A stretch of 64,000 bases of DNA, taken from assembly GCF_026790145.1 (NCBI RefSeq), contig NZ_JALAMS010000011.1:1-64000 (forward strand). The letters are read 5' to 3'. A program made the translations under genes and the position numbers. The notes below the pieces were generated by a model, which was not told the origin of the DNA, searched no databases, and worked only from the letters and a program-made list of their open reading frames with translations. Positions within the stretch are counted from its first letter, which is position 1; each line of letters opens with the position of its first letter. Below, piece after piece: positions 55,144 through 63,992 of the stretch. This DNA comes from Bacillus_I endophytica_A. GTDB taxonomy: Bacteria; Bacillota; Bacilli; Bacillales; Bacillaceae_H.

Positions 55144-56445
55144 TCAAATAGAAATAGCTCCTGTTAAAAGAGCGAGAACAGTCATAACAAGCGTTGTACC
55201 AAAAGCCCATTTAAAAATAAATTTCTGATGATCAACTAGGCTTACTCCTGTTAGTCCAATAAGAATGAAGGTAGAGGCCGTTAGAGGACTAAGCGGAAAT
55301 CCTGTTGTCATTTGTCCTAAAATAGCTGCTCTTCCAATTTCATGAGGGTTCACTCCAAAGTTTGCAGCAGTTTCACTCAAAATGGGTAAAACTCCGAAAT
55401 AATACGCATCAGGAGTGAAAACTAAACTGAGTGGCATACTTGTTATAGCAACAAGAACAGGAAGATATCCCCCAAGTGAATCTGGAATAATAGAGACAAG
55501 TGATAAAGACATCTCTTCAATCATTTTAGTTCCTGTCAAAACTCCTGTGAAAATACCTGCAGCAAAAATCATTGTACAAACAACAATAATATTGCTTGCA
55601 TGATTTGTAAGCCTTTCTTGCTGGTCTTTTGGATGCGGATAGTTAATAAACAAGGCAATAACAAAGGCCACAAGGAATAAAACAGGCATTGGAAGCAGTT
55701 CAACAATAAGGGAAACTAACAAAGCTAAAGTTAATAAAATATTGAACCAAAATAAATTAGGGCGTTTTGCACTTTCATCAACAGCTGCTGCTTGTTCTGA
55801 CAGCATTTTATAGTCTTCATCGGTTTTTAAAACCCCAAGTCTTCTCTGTTCTTTTTTCCCTAATATATAAGCAACAAATAGGACCCAAACCATTCCTCCA
55901 AGCATTGCTGGAATAATAGGATTAAAGATATCTGAAGACTGGGCATCAAGTGTTGCCATTGCCCTTGCCGTTGGTCCTCCCCATGGTGTCATGTTCATAA
56001 CTCCTGCAGCTAAGCCTACAACTCCTGATAGAATAAGAGGATTCATGTTCAATTTTTTATAAATAGGTAAAAGCGCTGAAATTGTAATCATGAATGTTGC
56101 TGCTCCGTCTCCGTCTAGATGGACAACTAGTGTCAGAAAAGCTGTTCCTACTACAATCTTTAAGGGATCACCTTTTACGACAGCCACTATTTTTACAATC
56201 ATTGGATCAAACAGCCCTGCATCAAGCATTAAGCCAAAGTATAAAATAGCGAAAACAATCATAATTCCGGTTGGGGCGACTTGGATAAGTCCGTCTAACA
56301 TCATATTTCCTAAGTCACGGCCAAACCCGCCAATTAAACCAAACAAAATTGGTACAAGTACTAAAGAAACTAAAACAGAAACCCGTTTTGTCATGAGGAG
56401 AAAAAGAAAAGTTCCGATTGTTAATAAACCTAACAACGCGATCAT
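55144..56445 (-). CDS. CitMHS-family metal-citrate/H+ type transporter
   Basis: A 433-residue membrane carrier of the CitMHS family with about 12 helices, the same length as B. subtilis CitM/CitH. Family stretches are VVHLDGDGAATFMITISALLP, GVMNMTPWGGPTARAMATL and LVFTPDAYYFGVLPIL. Known members import citrate bound to a divalent metal. Here the substrate could be another polycarboxylate or hydroxy acid that the AtuA pair handles. It lies 24 bases after the hydrolase pseudogene and one base before the AtuA gene. Confidence 0.88.
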   Translation of the reverse strand: MIALLGLLTIGTFLFLLMTKRVSVLVSLVLVPILFGLIGGFGRDLGNMMLDGLIQVAPTGIMIVFAILYFGLMLDAGLFDPMIVKIVAVVKGDPLKIVVGTAFLTLVVHLDGDGAATFMITISALLPIYKKLNMNPLILSGVVGLAAGVMNMTPWGGPTARAMATLDAQSSDIFNPIIPAMLGGMVWVLFVAYILGKKEQRRLGVLKTDEDYKMLSEQAAAVDESAKRPNLFWFNILLTLALLVSLIVELLPMPVLFLVAFVIALFINYPHPKDQQERLTNHASNIIVVCTMIFAAGIFTGVLTGTKMIEEMSLSLVSIIPDSLGGYLPVLVAITSMPLSLVFTPDAYYFGVLPILSETAANFGVNPHEIGRAAILGQMTTGFPLSPLTASTFILIGLTGVSLVDHQKFIFKWAFGTTLVMTVLALLTGAISI

Positions 56446-56469
56446 GTTTTTCCCCCTATCTTGTTTCGG

Positions 56470-57922
56470 CTAATAAGGTTCTATTTCCTTTCCATTTTGA
56501 ATGCTTTCTACTTTGAGTCTATTTTGTGGTGTAGCGATTTTTTTGCTTCTTGGTGGCTCTTGGCCGTTCTCTACCCATTCAATAACAAGGTCAAAGCTCT
56601 GATGAACATAAGGAGCAAGCGGCTGTCTATCTTTTCCGATGTCATATTCACTACGTACAAGAGCATCAGAATGCGCACCTTTTTCAATCATATAAAGACG
56701 ATAATCATCGCTTCCATTATTTTTAACAAGCTTTTCATACGGATAGGCATGAACATCAGGGAATAAAACAGCGTCCCATGTTCCAAAAACAGTAATAAGC
56801 GGGGCTTTGATTTCTCCTGTATTCTCAATTTCTTTCACCGTTTTTTTCACATAATCTGGTCTTTTATCAAAATGATAGCCGTTAAAAATATAGTCATTGG
56901 ACCTGTTGCGCAGCCCAAAGTGATCATAGTTCGTATACTGCTGCCACGGTATTGTTTTTTTAGCTGTTGGATCCAGCTCATCTCGATATCTATTTAACGT
57001 ATTGAACCATTTATGCTGATCTGAATAAAACCAGTAGTTTTCTGTTCCTTTAGGAAGACCTGCTTCATACATCTCTTCAATGGCTTTTTCTTTCTTCTTG
57101 CCTTTTCCGTAAAGAGCGGCTCCTGCATGTTGAACAATTTGCGTATAAGATGTAATCTAGTTTGGTTCATTTGCTCTCCATAGTACTCCCGCCATATCAA
57201 CTCCACCATCAAAGAGAGGATTTTTTTCATTATCATGCTCAAGCGCATAGCCGTACAACATATCCACCATTAGAATAACCAACAGCATATGTTGGGATAG
57301 GATGCTTTAATGAAACGAGCTTCCCTGCCCCTTCAGCTTGAGGAGAGATAAGTTTACTTTTATAATGCTCTGATAAATACGATTGAGCGGCTTTCGTTAA
57401 TTGCCGAAATCTCATATGCCATTCTGCTAGGGAGTCGTCTTTTGAAATAAGTGCATTGTCTCCACCAAATGTTCCTTTATCTGTTGAAGCATATGCATAT
57501 CCTTTTTCTAATACATAATCACTGAAGAGAAGATCATTAGACATTTCACTCGCATTTCCTCCTGGAGCTGAAACAACAAGCTTTCCATTCCAGTCCCTGG
57601 GAACTCGAATAACAAAACGAGCGTCTTCAAACGCTCCCCGAATTTCTTTTCCTTTCACTTCTTTTGGACTGTAGTAGCGATAAAATCCTGTCTCATTTTC
57701 TTTTTCTCCCCACAAGGTGGCACCTGATAATCCTCCTGCTTTTTGAAGCTGATGAGGATTCTTTGTTGTAAGCCAGTTCCCTTTTTCACCGTTGAATTGT
57801 TCTACTGTGACACTATGAGCTCCATCGATAAATCTTTGTGCTTTTGTACTTTCAGACATACAGAAAAAACAACAAGCAGCTATACTAGCTATAAAAAACT
57901 TTTTAAAGTAAGTTCTTTTCAT
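56470..57922 (-). pseudogene. Broken secreted alpha/beta-hydrolase gene
   Basis: The corrected product has about 483 residues: a signal peptide (KKFFIASIAACCFFCMSEST), a nucleophile motif GYSNGGY, a later Asp in FGTWDAVLFPD and a His in EKGAHSDAL. It resembles secreted tannase, feruloyl-esterase or hydroxybutyrate-oligomer hydrolases. Two lesions break it. A +1 duplication in the CGG near 57242 shifts frame just after the nucleophile motif, and an in-frame TAG lies at 57157-57159, where Leu is likely. The remaining frame is open to 56470. The ATG at 57922 has AAAGGAGAG upstream, and a sigma-54-type promoter lies 43 bases further. Confidence 0.82.
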
Positions 57923-57964
57923 CTTTTCTCTCCTTTCCTCTTCATCCTTTCTTACTTTATATAG

Positions 57965-57981
57965 TGCAAGATGCATGCCAA
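57965..57981 (-). promoter_or_regulatory. Sigma-54 (SigL) -24/-12 promoter
   Basis: On the minus strand TTGGCATGCATCTTGCA matches the -24/-12 consensus TTGGCACG-N4-TTGCW with one difference. The GG and GC have the canonical 10-base spacing. It lies 43 bases before the hydrolase start and downstream of a sigma-54 activator gene. Confidence 0.85.
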
Positions 57982-58147
57982 CCTGATCATTTCTAACATT
58001 ACTTTCTCAAAAACAGCGGTTTTTAAAGAAAAGAAACTCTCTAACGATAAATTTATATCGAAAACGGTTTCTTGTAGTTTTCTAAATTTCTAGAACTGTT
58101 CTCGTCTCTCTAAAATGCATTTCCTTATATAAGAGGAGAAAAAGAAA

Positions 58148-58191
58148 AGATTTCTAAAAGGTTAGAACTCTTTCTAACCTTTTAGAAATCT
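58148..58191 (-). terminator. Long perfect hairpin after the regulator gene
   Basis: Two perfectly complementary 20-base arms (58148-58167 and 58172-58191) with a 4-base loop touch the regulator's stop codon. On the minus strand they are followed by a T-rich tract, so the hairpin should terminate. Confidence 0.75.
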
Positions 58192-59544
58192 CACATGTTA
58201 AGCTTCTTTAACTTGTTGTACAAAGTAGCAAGAGAGATGCCTAATAACTCCGCTGCTTTTTTCTTTCCTTCAATATTGTGTCCGCATTTACTTAATGCTT
58301 TTTGAATGTATTCTTTTTCCCTTCTTCTTATCATTTCTTGCAATGTTTCACTTTCTTCTTTACTTTTTTCTCGTTTCTTTACAATAAATGAGGGTAAGTT
58401 TTCTACTGTAATTTGTTCGTTATCTGCCATACAAGTAGCATAGTCTACAGTATTTTTTAACTCTCTAATATTTCCTGGCCACTCATAACTTCTTAAGATG
58501 CGAACAGCTTCCTCTTCAAAAATGCACGAAGTAAATTCAGAAGCTTGAGATTCAATAAGTATAGAAATATCTTCTTTTCGCTCTCGTAAAGGAGGAACTT
58601 CAATGCGAATAACGTTTAATCGATAAAATAAATCTTCTCTAAAATGTTTTTTGTGCACAAGCTGTTCGATATTACGGTGTGTCGCAGCAATAATTCTTAC
58701 GTCGATTTCTCGCTCTTTTGTTTCTCCTACTCTTCGAAGCTTTTTCTCTTGTAAAATACGAAGAAGTTTAGCCTGGAGGCTCGAGGGCATATCACCTATT
58801 TCATCTAGAAATAGGGTCCCTTCATGCGCTACTTCAAAGAGCCCTGGCTTGCCGTTTTTTTTTCGCATTTGTAAATGCTCCTTCCCCGTATCCGAAAAGC
58901 TCACTTTCTAGCAATGAAGATGGAATGGCTGCGCAATTTACAGGAACAAATGCCCGTCCACTTCGTTCACTTTTATTATGAATACTTTGGGCAAATAGCT
59001 CTTTTCCTGTTCCACTCTCCCCTGTTATAAGCACAGGAAAAGAGGATGCTGAAGCCTTTTCAGCAATAGAAATGGCTTTTTTCACCTTATCACTCTTACC
59101 CATAATATCTTTAAACGTATACTTTGCTTCATAAGCTCTATTCATCCGACTTTTTAATGTTTCAACCTTTTCTCTTTGCCTTTTTAATTCCTGAGAAAGC
59201 TTATCTACTTCTGTTAAGCTTTTACAAACTGAAACAGCTCCTACAACTTCCCCATTCAATATAATGGGGGCCATATCCACCATATATTCTCGATCTTCTG
59301 TTTTTCTATACACCCCAGCTCTTGTTTTTCCATCCTTTAACGTTTGTGGAAGCTTAGCACCACGTCTGTATGCACTGAGCGGTTTTCCAATAATATGTTG
59401 TGTCACACCTGTAATCTTTGTGTATTCTGGATTAATCATTCTTACAATTTCATGCTTATCAATAACAAGAATTCCATCATGAATACAGTGAGCAACGGCT
59501 TTCCACCATTCTGCACTATGTTGCATAGAAACCTCTTCCCCCAT
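58191..59544 (-). pseudogene. Frameshifted PAS-AAA+-Fis sigma-54 activator
   Basis: The corrected product has 450 residues. An N-terminal PAS domain (about 10-120; ILVIDKHEIVRMINPEYTKITG), a short coil and the AAA+ domain are followed by a C-terminal Fis HTH. The AAA+ domain has Walker A GESGTGKE, ESELFGYGEGAFTNA, Walker B GTLFLDEIGDMP, and sensor LRERKEDI and WPGNIRELKN; the HTH reads KKAAELLGISLATLYNKL. An A9 run (58855-58863) adds one base right after GAFTNA and stops translation; with eight A the frames join. The AAA+ loop reads GAFTNA rather than GAFTGA. It is followed by the sigma-54 promoter of the hydrolase operon, which it should activate in response to a PAS ligand. Confidence 0.85.
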
Positions 59545-59874
59545 TTTTAATCCCCCTTCTTATGTATTAAGAATAGGCTAGAAACACTTTTTATGAAAGG
59601 GTTTTCTTTTTGTATTAAAAATAACAGAACAATGAATTGTTCTGTCACACTTACGGTAAGGGTGGCTTTCCCGTTTGTTTTCAATTCTTTTCCTTGATGA
59701 AGGATCTCTTTATGTTTCTTCTCTCTACTCCTGCTATATCGAATGGTTCCTACTTTTTTAGATTGGTTATTTCGTTCAGTATGCTTTGTACAAAGTATAA
59801 CAATAGGCTACTTTCTCAAAAAGAAACAGTGCTTTTTCTACAAAAAAGTCCCCATTTTAAATAGGGACAACATG
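59545..59874. other. Intergenic region with two palindromes
   Basis: No coding sequence. It holds a 22-base palindrome with 10-base arms ACAGAACAAT/ATTGTTCTGT (59624-59645), 80 bases upstream of the regulator start. It also holds a near-palindrome ATGCTTTGTACAAAGTAT (59781-59798), which could be operators. The Mn-catalase terminator is at the right end. Confidence 0.45.
59840..59868 (-). terminator. Terminator of the Mn-catalase gene
   Basis: The stem GTCCCTATT/AATGGGGAC (one G-T pair) is followed on the minus strand by a T6 run, just past the catalase stop. Confidence 0.7.
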
Positions 59875-60771
59875 TTATATGCCAGCAGAGCTTTTTAAAC
59901 GAGCTAATATTTTTATAAAGTCTTCCTCTGAAATACCTGGTGCAAACTCTTCTGTAATGGGTTCTAAGTCTGGAATTGTTCCTCCTCTTGGCGTTCCATC
60001 TACAACTTGAACAGGCTTTCCATCTGATGGATGAGGTCCTTTCCAAATTTTCGCTATTTGTTTATAATCCGCATCGCTAAATGTATATAGTTTCGTATGA
60101 ACATTTTGCTCTTCAAATTTCCGAGCGCTATCAAAACGCTTATTTTCGAGGTCTGGAATTGGAAGCAACTTTGTTACATCAACACCTGTTGCAACTTCAA
60201 GTGCTTTTGCATAAGCAACCGCATGCGTTGTACCTCGTACAAGCAGATATCCAATCATTTCCCGTGCAACAGGATGATCTGTCATTTCATATACGCGCAT
60301 TTTATGCGTGCGTGCTCCACATTCAAGAAAAAAGTTGTGCAAAAGATCAAAGATCAAATTCCCACTTGTTACAACATAATCTCCTGTCCACGGCTGACCC
60401 ATTGAATTAGCAGGAATTGCGGTTTGAGCTGTTGCAATAAAATGATGCGTGTTTCGTTTATCCTTCGCATCCCTCATTGGAGCAAGGTCTGGATCTTCTG
60501 GAAATGTTGTTCCTTCAATCATTAAATTAATCGCATTTGAGACAAGCTCAACATGCCCGAACTCTTCTGCTGTGATACTTGCAATCAGTTCATAAAAAGG
60601 ACGAAACTTTTTTTTATGACGAAAGTTAAAAGATTGAAACATATAGTTATTAAGCGTTGACATCTCGCCAAATTTCCCGCCTAGAAGCTCCTGCACGGCA
60701 GCAGCAGCATTAGCATCTGGATGTACAGATTTGGGTAAATCGATAAGCAGCTTATCTATTCGTTTAATCAT
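59875..60771 (-). CDS. Manganese (non-heme) catalase
   Basis: A 298-residue di-manganese catalase that breaks down hydrogen peroxide in the cytoplasm or spore. Ligand-type residues are in LNNYMFQSFNFRHKKKFRPFYELIASITAEEFGHVELVSNAI (Glu, Glu-x-x-His) and in FLECGARTHKMRVYEMTDHPVAREMIGYLLVRGTTHAVAYAKAL. The C-terminal tail (TPRGGTIPDLEPITEEFAPG) is typical of the Bacillus YdbD-like type. The ATG at 60771 is chosen for AAGGGGG upstream; the reading frame extends 22 residues further but without a ribosome site. Confidence 0.92.
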   Translation of the reverse strand: MIKRIDKLLIDLPKSVHPDANAAAAVQELLGGKFGEMSTLNNYMFQSFNFRHKKKFRPFYELIASITAEEFGHVELVSNAINLMIEGTTFPEDPDLAPMRDAKDKRNTHHFIATAQTAIPANSMGQPWTGDYVVTSGNLIFDLLHNFFLECGARTHKMRVYEMTDHPVAREMIGYLLVRGTTHAVAYAKALEVATGVDVTKLLPIPDLENKRFDSARKFEEQNVHTKLYTFSDADYKQIAKIWKGPHPSDGKPVQVVDGTPRGGTIPDLEPITEEFAPGISEEDFIKILARLKSSAGI

Positions 60772-60879
60772 AGTTGTACCCCCCTTATGACAACAATGCT
60801 GTCTATTACGTTGTATGAGAAGAAGGGATTGTCTCATTCACCCATTGTTTTTTCCTATTTCCTGTTTCCCATTAAAATA

Positions 60880-60920
60880 AAAAAGCCTTTAAGATGATCG
60901 TTCACCTTAAAAGCTTTTTG
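60880..60920 (-). terminator. Terminator of the YitT-family gene
   Basis: The arms AAAAGCCTTTAAG and CTTAAAAGCTTTT pair with one bulge, flanked by A and T runs, just past the stop at 60922. Confidence 0.7.
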
Positions 60921-60921
60921 T

Positions 60922-61767
60922 TCATTTTGCAGAAGAGCTTATAAATCCAAATTTGCCTCCTACAACTTCTTTTACATCATGAATCACAATGAAAGACTGC
61001 GGATCTATTTTGGTTACATTTCGCTTTACTTTTAACAACTCGTTCTTTTTAATAACCGTATAGATAATATGCTTGTTTTTATTTTCATAAAAACCGTATC
61101 CATAAAAAATAGTAGCGGCATGTCCACAATTTTTCGTTACGTAATTTGCAATTTCTTCGTGTTTTGCAGACATAATTGTCACAGCTTTTTTATTATGAAA
61201 TCCTTCGATAAAAATGTTCACAATCTTAGCGCACAAATAAACAAAAATAAACGTATAAAGCGTATTGTGTACACCAATTGCAACAACAGATGCCAAGATA
61301 ATTAAGCTATCCATATAAAACATACTTTTAGAAATATTGTAGCCTTTTGTATAGTTCAGCAAATAGGCAAGAAGTGTTGTTCCCCCCGTAGAACCATCTG
61401 CAATGAAAATAAGAGCAAGACCAGCCCCCATTAAAAGGGCTCCGAATACAATACCTAAAATCATATCTTCTACTTTAAATGGAATAAACGCAACAAGGCT
61501 CAGGAATACAGACGTCATAAAAGCGCCTAACACAGTGTAAGCAATTGTTCTTTTCGTCAAAAACTTAGCTGAAATAGCAATAAACACAATGTTAACAACA
61601 AAGGTACTAACGCTTGTTGGGATATGAAAAAGATAATAAAGGACAAGAGCAATTCCAACAGAACTCCCATCTCCAAGCTTATTCGGTACAACAAAAAAAT
61701 CAATAGATGCTGCAACAAGAAGAGAGCCAACTATAATGAGTAAAAGATCTTTATAAACAGTTTTCAT
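60922..61767 (-). CDS. YitT-family membrane protein
   Basis: A 281-residue protein with five or six N-terminal membrane helices (about 1-190). Its conserved stretches are SLLVAASIDFFVVPNKLGDGSSVGIALVLYYLF and IFIADGSTGGTTLLAYLLN. A C-terminal cytoplasmic DUF2179-type domain follows (about 195-280; VTIMSAKHEEIANYV, HIIYTVIKKNELLKVK). B. subtilis has several paralogues (YitT, YpjC, YqfU, YvjA, YxkD) of unknown function. It is a single gene. Confidence 0.88.
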   Translation of the reverse strand: MKTVYKDLLLIIVGSLLVAASIDFFVVPNKLGDGSSVGIALVLYYLFHIPTSVSTFVVNIVFIAISAKFLTKRTIAYTVLGAFMTSVFLSLVAFIPFKVEDMILGIVFGALLMGAGLALIFIADGSTGGTTLLAYLLNYTKGYNISKSMFYMDSLIILASVVAIGVHNTLYTFIFVYLCAKIVNIFIEGFHNKKAVTIMSAKHEEIANYVTKNCGHAATIFYGYGFYENKNKHIIYTVIKKNELLKVKRNVTKIDPQSFIVIHDVKEVVGGKFGFISSSAK

Positions 61768-61895
61768 ATGATTCCTCCTTTCTCTTGCTGTCTAAAATTT
61801 TACCGTTTCTTATAAAGTCCGTTCTGTATTATATAGGCCTTTATAAAGCATGTCAACGTTATGAATGGAAATAACAAAAAAGCTCTCCCCCTCCA

Positions 61896-61928
61896 CAAAA
61901 AAAGACAAAGATATCTTTGTCTTTTTTA
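61896..61928 (-). terminator. Terminator of mccB
   Basis: The stem AAAAGACAAAG/CTTTGTCTTTT has an ATAT loop and A/T runs on both sides, directly past the mccB stop. Confidence 0.85.
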
Positions 61929-61930
61929 CA

Positions 61931-63070
61931 TTATTGAAAAGATAGAGCTTCTTTTAAGTCTTCTATTAAGTCATCTTTATCTTCAAGACCTACTGAAATA
62001 CGAATTAATCCATCTGTAATGCCTAATTGTTCACGTCTTTCTTTTGGAATTGAAGCATGAGTCATAAGAGCTGGAATCGAAATTAAGCTCTCAACAGCTC
62101 CAAGACTTTCAGCAAGTGTGAAATAGTTTGTTTTCTTTACTAGTTCTCTTGCTTTTTCCTCTGTCTCTACTTCAAACGAAATCATTCCACCAAATCCTCG
62201 TGCTTGGGTTACAGCTAGTGAATGATTTGGATGAGAAGAAAGACCAGGATAGTACACGTTCTTCACTTCTGAATGCTGAACTAAAAAGTCTACAATCTTC
62301 CTTGCGTTTTGCTCATGTTCTTCCATTCGAATGCCAAGCGTTTTTATGCCCCTCATAAGAAGCCATGAATCATGTGGACTAAGTATGGCTCCTGTTGAGT
62401 TTTGAACGAAATGGAGATCATCTCCTAGTTTCTTGTTATTCACCACGGCTAATCCTGCTACAACATCACTATGCCCACCAAGATATTTTGTAGCACTATG
62501 AAGAACAATGTCAGCTCCAAGCGTAATCGGATTTTGCCAATAAGGCGTACTAAACGTGTTATCTACAATCGTAAGAAGGTTATAGCGCTTGGCAATTGCG
62601 GCCGCTTCTTTTATATTTGTAATCTTTAGTAACGGGTTTGTTGGTGTTTCAATAAAGATTGCCTTCGTATTTTTTTTAATCGCCGGCTCTATATTTTCAA
62701 CCTTACTTGTATCTATGAATGTCGCCTCAATGCCAAAGCGACTTAACACTTTCGTAATGACCCGAAAAGATCCTCCGTATACATCATCACTTAAAAGAAA
62801 ATGATCTCCTTTTTGAAAAAGAAGAACAACAGATGTTATGGCAGCCATTCCTGAACTAAATGCAAAGCCTCTTTCTCCCTCTTCTAAATCTTTAATAAGT
62901 TCTTCTACAGCAAAACGAGTTGGATTTCCTGTTCGAGCATACTCATATTCCTTCGGCTCACCTGGTTCTTCTTGTTTATACGTACTTGAATGGTATATAG
63001 GAATAGAAACCGCTCCTGTTTCTTTGTCAGTCGAGATACCACCGTGAATAAGCTTAGTTTTCTTTCTCAT
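61931..63070 (-). CDS. mccB: Cystathionine gamma-lyase / homocysteine gamma-lyase
   Basis: A 379-residue PLP enzyme of the Cys/Met metabolism family that cleaves cystathionine to cysteine, ammonia and 2-oxobutyrate. The PLP lysine is in SATKYLGGHSDV, with the phosphate-site stretch AFSSGMAAITSV and the active-site YARTGNPTR. The ATG at 63070 has GGAGGAG upstream; an in-frame ATG five codons earlier lies within the ribosome site. It starts one base after mccA, matching the reverse transsulfuration pair mccA-mccB (yrhA-yrhB) of B. subtilis. Confidence 0.93.
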   Translation of the reverse strand: MRKKTKLIHGGISTDKETGAVSIPIYHSSTYKQEEPGEPKEYEYARTGNPTRFAVEELIKDLEEGERGFAFSSGMAAITSVVLLFQKGDHFLLSDDVYGGSFRVITKVLSRFGIEATFIDTSKVENIEPAIKKNTKAIFIETPTNPLLKITNIKEAAAIAKRYNLLTIVDNTFSTPYWQNPITLGADIVLHSATKYLGGHSDVVAGLAVVNNKKLGDDLHFVQNSTGAILSPHDSWLLMRGIKTLGIRMEEHEQNARKIVDFLVQHSEVKNVYYPGLSSHPNHSLAVTQARGFGGMISFEVETEEKARELVKKTNYFTLAESLGAVESLISIPALMTHASIPKERREQLGITDGLIRISVGLEDKDDLIEDLKEALSFQ

Positions 63071-63071
63071 T

Positions 63072-63992
63072 CTACTCTCCTCCATATATGTGCTGACTTA
63101 AATAGCGTTCGCTTGAATCAGGGAAAATCACTACAATGTTTGATCCCTGACTTGCCTTTTTACTTTCTTGTAGTGCCGCATAAAAAGCAGCACCAGATGA
63201 ACTTCCAACAAACAACCCTTCTTTACGAGCTAACTCTTTAACCATTGTAAAAGCATGATGGTCTTCTACCGTATGAATGGCATCAAAATAAGAAGGATTC
63301 ATATATGAAGGAAGAAATTCCATCCCAATTCCTTCTGTTTCATGAGGACCAGGCTCTCCTCCATTTAGAATAGAGCCTGTAGGTTCTACAATAACGGTTT
63401 TAACTTCTTTCTTTTGTTCTTTTAAGTACTTCGCCGTCCCCATAAAAGTTCCACCTGTGCCTGCTCCAGCAACAAATACGTCAATGTTCCCACCAAGCTC
63501 TTTCCATATTTCAGGTCCTAATGTTTTGTAATATGTTTCAGGATTTTGATCATTCGCAAACTGCTGTGGAGCATATGAATTTGGAATTTCCTTTAACAAC
63601 TCCTGCGCTTTATGAATGGCTCCTTTCATTCCAAGCTTTGTTGGGGTGTTCACTACGGTAGCTCCTAGCGCTTTCATTAGTTCCTGTTTTTCTACACTAA
63701 ACTTCTCCGGTACGCAAAAAATCACGTTCACGTCTTTATGAATGGCAGCGAGAGCCAACCCAATTCCTGTATTACCTGCAGTTGGTTCAATAATGGTTCC
63801 ACCGCTTTGTACTAATCCTCTCTGGGATGCCTCTTGAAGAAGATGCTGACCAAGACGGTCTTTCACACTTCCTCCTGGATTGAAATATTCAAGCTTTGCA
63901 AACAACCGAATATTTGAAGGAAGAGAAAAATGTGTGATTTCTAAAAGAGGTGTCCGGCCAATGAGATCGTGGACGCTTCGGAAAATGGTCAT
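63072..63992 (-). CDS. mccA: Cystathionine beta-synthase (O-acetylserine dependent)
   Basis: A 306-residue PLP enzyme of the cysteine-synthase fold. With O-acetylserine and homocysteine it makes cystathionine for MccB. The PLP lysine is in GGSVKDRLG, the PLP-phosphate loop is GAGTGGTFMG, and the substrate loop is PTAGNTGIG. The proposed ATG is 8 bases from the window edge, so its ribosome site cannot be seen, but length and N terminus fit B. subtilis MccA (YrhA). The upstream genes of the operon (mtnN, yrrT in B. subtilis) lie outside. Confidence 0.9.
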   Translation of the reverse strand: MTIFRSVHDLIGRTPLLEITHFSLPSNIRLFAKLEYFNPGGSVKDRLGQHLLQEASQRGLVQSGGTIIEPTAGNTGIGLALAAIHKDVNVIFCVPEKFSVEKQELMKALGATVVNTPTKLGMKGAIHKAQELLKEIPNSYAPQQFANDQNPETYYKTLGPEIWKELGGNIDVFVAGAGTGGTFMGTAKYLKEQKKEVKTVIVEPTGSILNGGEPGPHETEGIGMEFLPSYMNPSYFDAIHTVEDHHAFTMVKELARKEGLFVGSSSGAAFYAALQESKKASQGSNIVVIFPDSSERYLSQHIYGGE

